The notes beneath the pieces are model-generated. The model saw only the letters and a program-made list of their open reading frames with translations. It had not been told where the DNA came from and did not search any database. This document shows, in pieces, positions 7,899-12,981 of a stretch of 12,981 bases of DNA. This DNA comes from Candidatus Delongbacteria bacterium (GTDB lineage Bacteria > JAGOEH01): the NCBI GenBank assembly GCA_017997825.1, contig JAGOEH010000085.1:1-12981 (forward strand), written 5' to 3'. The translations under genes were made by a program, and so were the position numbers. Within the stretch, counting starts at the first letter, position 1. Every line of letters begins with the position of its first letter.

Positions 7899-10800
7899 CT
7901 ATTTCAACCTTAAAATGGTTCGGATCATCACACCATCCGCCGACTGCAGCCGGCATAGATAAATCCCGCTGCAGACCCTGAATCCGGATTCATTTTTCCC
8001 GTCCCACTTTACACAATAGCGGCCCGGAGCCCGATTGCGGTCTTCGATCAGTCTGATCGGCCGCCCCAGCATATCAAAAATCTCGATCCGAATCGGGCCG
8101 GCAGCCGTCACCTGATACTCAATAGTCAGATTCTCTTCAAACGGATTGGGATAGCAATGGAACTCAAATCCCGTCGGGGATAGATCATCCGTGACGGCCG
8201 GTTCCGAAACGCCGACCGGATTGATCAGATTCATTCCTTTCGGATAACGGACCTGGCCGGATTGATCCGCCAGGGTAAAATAGATCTGTGAGCCGGAAGA
8301 ATCATACATGCCCAGATCGGTCCAGCTGACCAGATAATTCCCATTTCCATAGGCGATATCCGGGGTAATTTGTTCTCCGGTGCCGGTGGAGAGCTCAATT
8401 TCTGAAACGGCATCAAACCTCCAGCTCCCATAAAGATCGGAATTGGTAACAATATAATCCTCCACCAGTTTGGTATTCCGATTATCGAACCATCCGATCA
8501 TACAGGAAGCTGAATCGGCGGCGGTAATCCGAGGTTGGTATTGATCTTCGGTCGCTTTGCAGATCGAAAGATCGGGATTACCAATCAATTGACCGATCGG
8601 TGAGACTACAGCCCCCAAAATGTCAAATCCGGGTTTGAAATCCTTCTCGTCCAGAGCGATATTACGGTCATCCGACCACACCACCCGGTAATGATGACCG
8701 TCAAATGCGACGGCGGGATTAAGCTGGGTGGAGAGTACGGACGAAATCATGAATCCGTCCGGATCGAGCAATTGATTGGCACGCGAAATCCGTCCTCCAT
8801 AAATAGTACAAATCCTGGTCGTATCGCCGGAATGACGATCATCCGACCATACCACCAGCACCTGATCCGGGGTAGCGGCAACGGAAGGACTGAATCGGGC
8901 CGAGGTGTGGTGACATATGGCTCGTCCACCGGGAAACAGAACCTCCCCATTGGGTTTAATGCAATTATAATAGATCTCCGATCGGTAACCCGATTCCGGC
9001 ATCAGTTCGGTCCAGACCACCACGTATTGATCGCCATTGAAAACACAATCCCCCAGATATTGGAATTGAAGATTACTACAAATCACAAAACCGTGAGGAT
9101 CCGAAACCGTACCGTCGGCATTCAGCAGGGTGCCGTAAACATCCCCCGGATTATCCGGTAAACCCCGGGTATCAGTCCAGCTCAATAATAAATTTCCAGA
9201 TCCGGGGCGGAGGTTCAGATTTAAAACCATGCCGGGAACACGACATACGGCTCGGGCGGAATCGACATCAAATGTCCCGTCACAATCCACCCGATTGACA
9301 TAAATCGTCGTTGAATCATCCAGTCCGCTTCCGCACCATGCCACCCGGAAAGCCTCTCCATCAAAGGCTACCGAAGGAGAATAATAAAACTCCCGGTTGG
9401 TTCGGGATGGGCGACCGGATGGAGAAACTGCTAATGACGTCATTCGGCCGGCGAATGATCGCCCGCACGGCGGGCCTATAATCCTTGAATTGATAATATC
9501 ACGCAGTAACTGACTAAAATAGTAAAGCCCGGTATGATAGTGATAAGTAGCTTCTCCTTTCAACATCCTCCAGGCTAGCCGCTCTCCATAACAGGTGTAT
9601 AAAAATACCTCCCAGAGATTGGGATGCGACACATAAAACATTCCTCCAGTCTGACAAAAGTGCTGACTGATAAAATTCTCCAACTGGACACCGGTGAAGG
9701 GTGTCGATTTGGGCATCATGCTTAACGCCGCCTGGTCTCCATATCCATGGGCAAAAATAGCCAGCGCCGCTGCCTCCGGATCCGACATAGCCGAAATCAG
9801 CATCGGAATCGTCGCATCCCGGGTAACAATTACAGGATGGTATCCTGCCGCCAGAAGACGATGCGCCAGGATGTGGAACATAACCTGATACATAGAGGAA
9901 TAATAAGGATCCGTCAGATTTTGAAACAGATCTCCCTCAACAATATAAGCTTTTTGTGGACATGGAATCGGAATTTCAGCCGGCCGTGAATCACGGGATT
10001 TGCAGATAGAAGTCTCGATCCAGACCGAGCATCGGCCGGTTTGCGGCAGATCCTGAAGCTGACTGACCGAATCGGTGAAAAACAACATCTTGACATTCCT
10101 GGTTTCATTATTCATGAAAAACAAAGTGGTTTCCGGATGCACAAATCTCCAGCCCCGTTGTTTCGATTCGGTATGAAATCCCCCCCCCAATTTAACCTTC
10201 CCATGATCCATCCCGTTATAATGGATGGAGATCCGAATCGTATCACACCCCCACCGGATGACCGATGGTGGGGAATAGAATGATGTTATAGTGGCATTCT
10301 CGGCGATCACTCTCACATACTTGGTTTTATAATCGATATATCCATCCGAATTGGTAATTTTTAATTGGACTTGGTAAGCATCATTCGCTGTCGAATAACG
10401 ATGAGTCGGATTTTGAATATTGCTGGTTCCCCCATCGCCGAAATTCCATTCCCATTGAGTAATCCGGCAGGTTGGACTCCCGGGTTGAATCGAGGCATCT
10501 AAAAACTTGACATCCTGACCGGTACACACATAATAAGTAATCTTTGGACTCATAGCATATAATGAATCCCATTCCTCCAACGAATCGCGGCAATCCTCAA
10601 TCTTAAAATCAGCGGTAGGAGGAGCACACGGCAATACCTCAATACAGCCTTCCACTATGTACCATGAACTCAGCTCTCCCGAATTGCTCTTGACCTGAAG
10701 CGAAACCGTACGGGACCCGGCCTGTTCATAAACAAACGTAACCGATTTGGAAGCCGTGGTATGAACCCGCCCGTCACCGAAATTCCAGGTTCGCTCCACA

Positions 10801-11855
10801 ATCCGGCAATCAATTCCGGGAACGGAACTGATCGTCGATTGATCCGTTAGCGTTATATTCTGTCCGATCTGGAAGGTATCCCCAGGGCATTCAAAATAAG
10901 CTTGGGGTGGACCGCAGCAACGGACCAGCGTGATCGTTCGGCTGATCATGGCGGTATCCCCGGCACAGTTGGTCACCGTCAGGGTGATCGTTTTCTCGTC
11001 ATTGTGAATGCATTCCCCATAACAGTGCTGAATCTGCTGTCCCTCCTTGATGGTTCCATCGCCCAGATCCCAGACCCAGCGGGTCAGAAAACAGGTATCC
11101 CGTCCCTGACACCCCGATCCTTTATCCTGAATGGATTGATCATAGAACCGGATGGTATCTTCACAACAGATTCCTCCCAAAGCCACCGTCAGGGTATCAA
11201 TCAGATACTCCAGCCTGAAATCGGCCCGGGGCTTGGGACAACATGCCACCACCTTGATGTATTCTTCGTGGGTTACGGTATGGCTATTATCCTCATTGTT
11301 GGTTACGGTAAGACTGACAGTATAACGGCCAATCGCTGAATAGGAATGAACCGGATTCTGTTGAGTACTGGAATTGCCATCCCCAAAACTCCATAACCAA
11401 TCCGTAATCCGACAACCGGCTCCATTCTGTACCGATTGATCGGTGAACTGTACCTGCAGGGGAACGCACCCGGAATCTGGAACGGCGTTGAAGGAGGCCA
11501 CGGGAGCAGGACATGGCGCTCCGGTGACTGTAATATAATCGACCCGGGCAAAGGTACTGGAAACCGAATTGACCAATGTCGCTTTCAGAATTACCGTATA
11601 GGTTCCGGGTTGAGCATAGGTATGAATCGGATGGGTTTCATTGCTGGTTCCTCCATCCCCAAAATTCCACTCATATCCCTGCAGACATCCGGGATGACAA
11701 ACCGTGGTGGCATTGGTAAAATAAACCGCCAACGGAGCTTCCCCATTCAACGGCTCGGCGGTAAAATCAGCATTGACAAAATGCTGGGCCTCAACCATAC
11801 TGAGCATGCTTAGCCAGATCATAATCCAACCTAATCGCTTATTAAGTATATTCAT
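7899..11855 (-). CDS. Large secreted five-PKD protein with putative caspase-like domain, seven propeller-type repeats and type IX sorting domain
   Basis: A 1318-aa exported protein. The signal peptide ends near residue 23 (VEAQ). Five PKD domains follow (about 28-112, 117-204, 209-313, 316-410, 413-518), each with a W-x-(F/L)-GDG core (W63, W155, W262, W357, W470) and a cysteine 6-7 residues before it. Residues about 520-630 look like an unassigned beta-sandwich. Residues about 631-795 show alternating strands and helices with a hydrophobic strand ending in His703-Gly704 (LAIFAHGYGD) and another ending in Cys755 (EVFLYTCYGERLAW). This is the arrangement of clan CD cysteine peptidases (caspase, CHAT, gingipain); the assignment is my inference. 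Residues about 826-1182 hold seven repeats of about 56 aa (P-x-(V/I)-A-x-x-G-x-x-(Y/F)-x-V-x-W-x-D), fitting a seven-bladed beta-propeller. Residues about 1230-1318 are a sorting domain (CYPNPFE, IFDMLGRPI, SGIYLCRL, terminal RLK). AGGGGGAG precedes the ATG. It is first in a two-gene unit. The signal peptide, PKD repeats and sorting domain are secure. Confidence 0.88.
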   Translation of the reverse strand: MNILNKRLGWIMIWLSMLSMVEAQHFVNADFTAEPLNGEAPLAVYFTNATTVCHPGCLQGYEWNFGDGGTSNETHPIHTYAQPGTYTVILKATLVNSVSSTFARVDYITVTGAPCPAPVASFNAVPDSGCVPLQVQFTDQSVQNGAGCRITDWLWSFGDGNSSTQQNPVHSYSAIGRYTVSLTVTNNEDNSHTVTHEEYIKVVACCPKPRADFRLEYLIDTLTVALGGICCEDTIRFYDQSIQDKGSGCQGRDTCFLTRWVWDLGDGTIKEGQQIQHCYGECIHNDEKTITLTVTNCAGDTAMISRTITLVRCCGPPQAYFECPGDTFQIGQNITLTDQSTISSVPGIDCRIVERTWNFGDGRVHTTASKSVTFVYEQAGSRTVSLQVKSNSGELSSWYIVEGCIEVLPCAPPTADFKIEDCRDSLEEWDSLYAMSPKITYYVCTGQDVKFLDASIQPGSPTCRITQWEWNFGDGGTSNIQNPTHRYSTANDAYQVQLKITNSDGYIDYKTKYVRVIAENATITSFYSPPSVIRWGCDTIRISIHYNGMDHGKVKLGGGFHTESKQRGWRFVHPETTLFFMNNETRNVKMLFFTDSVSQLQDLPQTGRCSVWIETSICKSRDSRPAEIPIPCPQKAYIVEGDLFQNLTDPYYSSMYQVMFHILAHRLLAAGYHPVIVTRDATIPMLISAMSDPEAAALAIFAHGYGDQAALSMMPKSTPFTGVQLENFISQHFCQTGGMFYVSHPNLWEVFLYTCYGERLAWRMLKGEATYHYHTGLYYFSQLLRDIINSRIIGPPCGRSFAGRMTSLAVSPSGRPSRTNREFYYSPSVAFDGEAFRVAWCGSGLDDSTTIYVNRVDCDGTFDVDSARAVCRVPGMVLNLNLRPGSGNLLLSWTDTRGLPDNPGDVYGTLLNADGTVSDPHGFVICSNLQFQYLGDCVFNGDQYVVVWTELMPESGYRSEIYYNCIKPNGEVLFPGGRAICHHTSARFSPSVAATPDQVLVVWSDDRHSGDTTRICTIYGGRISRANQLLDPDGFMISSVLSTQLNPAVAFDGHHYRVVWSDDRNIALDEKDFKPGFDILGAVVSPIGQLIGNPDLSICKATEDQYQPRITAADSASCMIGWFDNRNTKLVEDYIVTNSDLYGSWRFDAVSEIELSTGTGEQITPDIAYGNGNYLVSWTDLGMYDSSGSQIYFTLADQSGQVRYPKGMNLINPVGVSEPAVTDDLSPTGFEFHCYPNPFEENLTIEYQVTAAGPIRIEIFDMLGRPIRLIEDRNRAPGRYCVKWDGKNESGFRVCSGIYLCRLQSADGVMIRTILRLK

Positions 11856-11871
11856 AGCTCCCCCTTGGAAT

Positions 11872-11891
11872 ACATACTAAAATCAGTATGT
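11872..11891 (-). promoter_or_regulatory. Leader hairpin just upstream of the PKD gene's ribosome site
   Basis: A perfect 7-bp inverted repeat, ACATACT (11872-11878) and AGTATGT (11885-11891), has a 6-nt loop (GATTTT in the RNA sense). It lies in the predicted leader, ending about 8 nt before the AGGGGGAG ribosome site. No U-tract follows, so it is not a terminator. It could stabilise the mRNA, modulate initiation or be an operator half-site pair. Confidence 0.45.
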
Positions 11892-11927
11892 CTCAGGATT
11901 GTAATAACAAATACCATCTCACTATGA

Positions 11928-11982
11928 ATTATAATTCAATCGAGATAATTGTCAAATATTTGATTTAATTTCAATTTTTTTT
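11928..11982 (-). promoter_or_regulatory. Strong sigma70-type promoter with UP-like element for the secreted-protein genes
   Basis: On the minus strand TTGACA (11950-11955) and TATAAT (11928-11933) both match consensus exactly, with a 16-nt spacer, 1 nt short of the optimum. Upstream, 11956-11982 is A/T only except for one G and one C and includes a run of eight A, at the position where UP elements contact the RNA polymerase alpha subunits. Transcription would start near 11921, giving a leader of about 65 nt. Two 12-bp perfect palindromes overlap the two hexamers (11926-11937 and 11952-11963). Confidence 0.78.
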
Positions 11983-12186
11983 ATAGGAAAACCTTCCACT
12001 TATCCACCTATCTCATCATTTCAGTAAAAGACATTTTATAATATGCCCCATAGAATAATGGCTATCACACGAATTAACCGGATCGACCGGGGAAACTGTA
12101 CCTGATTGTTTGCAGGATTAAGGCTTCGATTGTAATAAGATTATCCGCTTTTAACGCAGCATTGCAGCCCCAAAATCGATGATAAC

Positions 12187-12981
12187 TTAAAAAATATAAT
12201 CCGTTGAAAGGAAATTGGATTTCCGGTTACGGACAATCCGGCGGATCATGGCTGTATTGGCCGGAGTATCTTTGGCGGCGACCAGGGTCCGGATCGAGAA
12301 AACCCTCAAGGCATCTGAAACAGAAAGAGTCCCTTCGGCCGAATCCTTTCGTCCGGTAAAGGGAAACGAATCAGGACCGCGTTGACACTGAGAATTGATA
12401 TTCAATCGACAAACCTGGTTGACCAGAGGATCGATCAGTTTGGCCAGGGTTTCATCATCATTACAGAAAATAGCGGCTTGTTGACCATAATCGGAATTGA
12501 CGATATACTCGATCGGTTCCTCCAAGGAGTCGAACGGCACGATCGGAATTACCGGACCGAACTGTTCTTCATGATAGAGCCTCATTTCAGGAGCAATCGG
12601 ATAGACAACAGCCGGTTGGTAAAAGGTATGCCGGATCGAACCGCCGAAAGCATTGAGAATTGAAGCTCCTTTTGAAAGGGCATCATCGACCAGTTCCTTC
12701 ATCTGTTCCGGTTTACCCGGTTCAGGCAACGGGGTGATCTTGACATCCTTTTCCCAGGGCATACCGCATTTCAGAGAATCGACTCCCCTGACAAACTGTT
12801 CCAGAAACCGTTCCGCAATCATCCGATGGACAAACAGGATTTTGAGTGCTGTGCAGCGTTGGCCATTGAAAGAAAGAGCGCCCAGCAAGCATTCCTTGAC
12901 CGTCAATTCCAAATTGGAATCCGGAAGAATGACGGCTGGATTTTTAGCCCCCAATCCCAACACACTTTTCAAGCGATTGGG
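12187..12981 (-). CDS. gapN: NADP-dependent non-phosphorylating glyceraldehyde-3-phosphate dehydrogenase-like ALDH, C-terminal part
   Basis: The last 264 codons of an aldehyde dehydrogenase; the 5' part lies beyond the window, and family members are about 475-540 aa. Counting the first visible codon (CCC at 12979-12981) as residue 1, the catalytic cysteine is Cys43 in FNGQRCTALK, and the cofactor-site glutamate is in HEEQFGPV (Glu139). The segment NSQCQRGPDSFPFTGRKDS and the ending FSIRTLV...NFLSTDYIF resemble the GapN group, which oxidises glyceraldehyde 3-phosphate to 3-phosphoglycerate with NADP+ and makes no ATP. The motif that usually reads LELGGKxP reads LGLGAKNP here, so the general-base Glu position, 34 residues before the cysteine, holds Gly9. 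This may be a subfamily trait. A TTG at 12972 is internal, not the start. Substrate assignment is by resemblance only. Confidence 0.85.
   Translation of the reverse strand, partial: PNRLKSVLGLGAKNPAVILPDSNLELTVKECLLGALSFNGQRCTALKILFVHRMIAERFLEQFVRGVDSLKCGMPWEKDVKITPLPEPGKPEQMKELVDDALSKGASILNAFGGSIRHTFYQPAVVYPIAPEMRLYHEEQFGPVIPIVPFDSLEEPIEYIVNSDYGQQAAIFCNDDETLAKLIDPLVNQVCRLNINSQCQRGPDSFPFTGRKDSAEGTLSVSDALRVFSIRTLVAAKDTPANTAMIRRIVRNRKSNFLSTDYIF

Larger units (their letters stand above)
11856..12186. other. 331-bp intergenic region between the gapN-like gene and the PKD gene
   Basis: No gene is supported here on either strand. The left half (11856-11982) holds the promoter, UP-like tract, palindromes and leader hairpin of the PKD gene and is very AT-rich. 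The right half (11983-12186) follows the dehydrogenase stop; I find no stem-loop with a U-tract that would clearly end that gene, only weak repeats such as the two CCGG at 12079-12091. Confidence 0.6.

Noticed and set aside
8691-9161. Long plus-strand open frame (156 codons)
   Set aside because: It is antisense to the propeller region of the PKD protein, which has clear repeats; the translation has no recognisable pattern.
1-12981. CRISPR arrays, tRNA/rRNA genes, insertion sequences
   Set aside because: No spaced direct repeats, cloverleaf, rRNA-like sequence, transposase or terminal inverted repeats were seen on either strand.

Overview
The window looks like bacterial chromosome from a Gram-negative, two-membraned organism, most likely in the Fibrobacteres-Chlorobi-Bacteroidetes (FCB) superphylum or a related uncultured phylum. 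Two large secreted proteins end in C-terminal domains of the type IX secretion (Por) sorting class, with YPNPF motifs and a FlgD-like Ig fold. A TolC-type outer membrane channel confirms an outer membrane. I cannot assign the lineage more closely. Every supported gene is on the minus strand, so reading 5'->3' along the genes runs from right to left. I see no mobile elements, CRISPR array, rRNA or tRNA.

Right edge (12187-12981): the C-terminal part of an aldehyde-dehydrogenase-family enzyme resembling non-phosphorylating, NADP-dependent glyceraldehyde-3-phosphate dehydrogenase (GapN). A 331-bp intergenic region follows (11856-12186). It holds a near-ideal sigma70-type promoter with an A-rich UP-like tract, and a small hairpin just before the next start codon.

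Middle (5705-11855): two genes for exported proteins, 46 bp apart, probably one transcription unit. The first (1318 aa) has a signal peptide, five PKD domains, an Ig-like stretch, a segment that looks like a clan CD (caspase/CHAT/gingipain-like) cysteine peptidase with a candidate His703/Cys755 dyad, seven repeats of about 56 aa suggesting a seven-bladed beta-propeller, and a sorting domain. The second (715 aa) is a right-handed beta-helix protein with an Ig-like domain and a similar sorting domain. The unit ends in a stem-loop terminator (5645-5682) whose U-tract runs into the -35 box of the next operon.

Left (68-5562): an efflux operon in the order TolC-like channel, HlyD-type adaptor, ABC-2 permease, ABC-2 permease. 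The two permease genes overlap by ATGA. A consensus-like promoter lies before the channel gene. No ATP-binding subunit gene is present, so any ATPase must be encoded elsewhere. The 163-bp gap between channel and adaptor contains an out-of-frame Gly/Phe-rich reading frame that could be a tail of the channel. A bacteriohemerythrin with all seven iron ligands follows the permeases after 93 bp.

The best lead for something new is the five-PKD / caspase-like / seven-repeat architecture of the 1318-aa protein.
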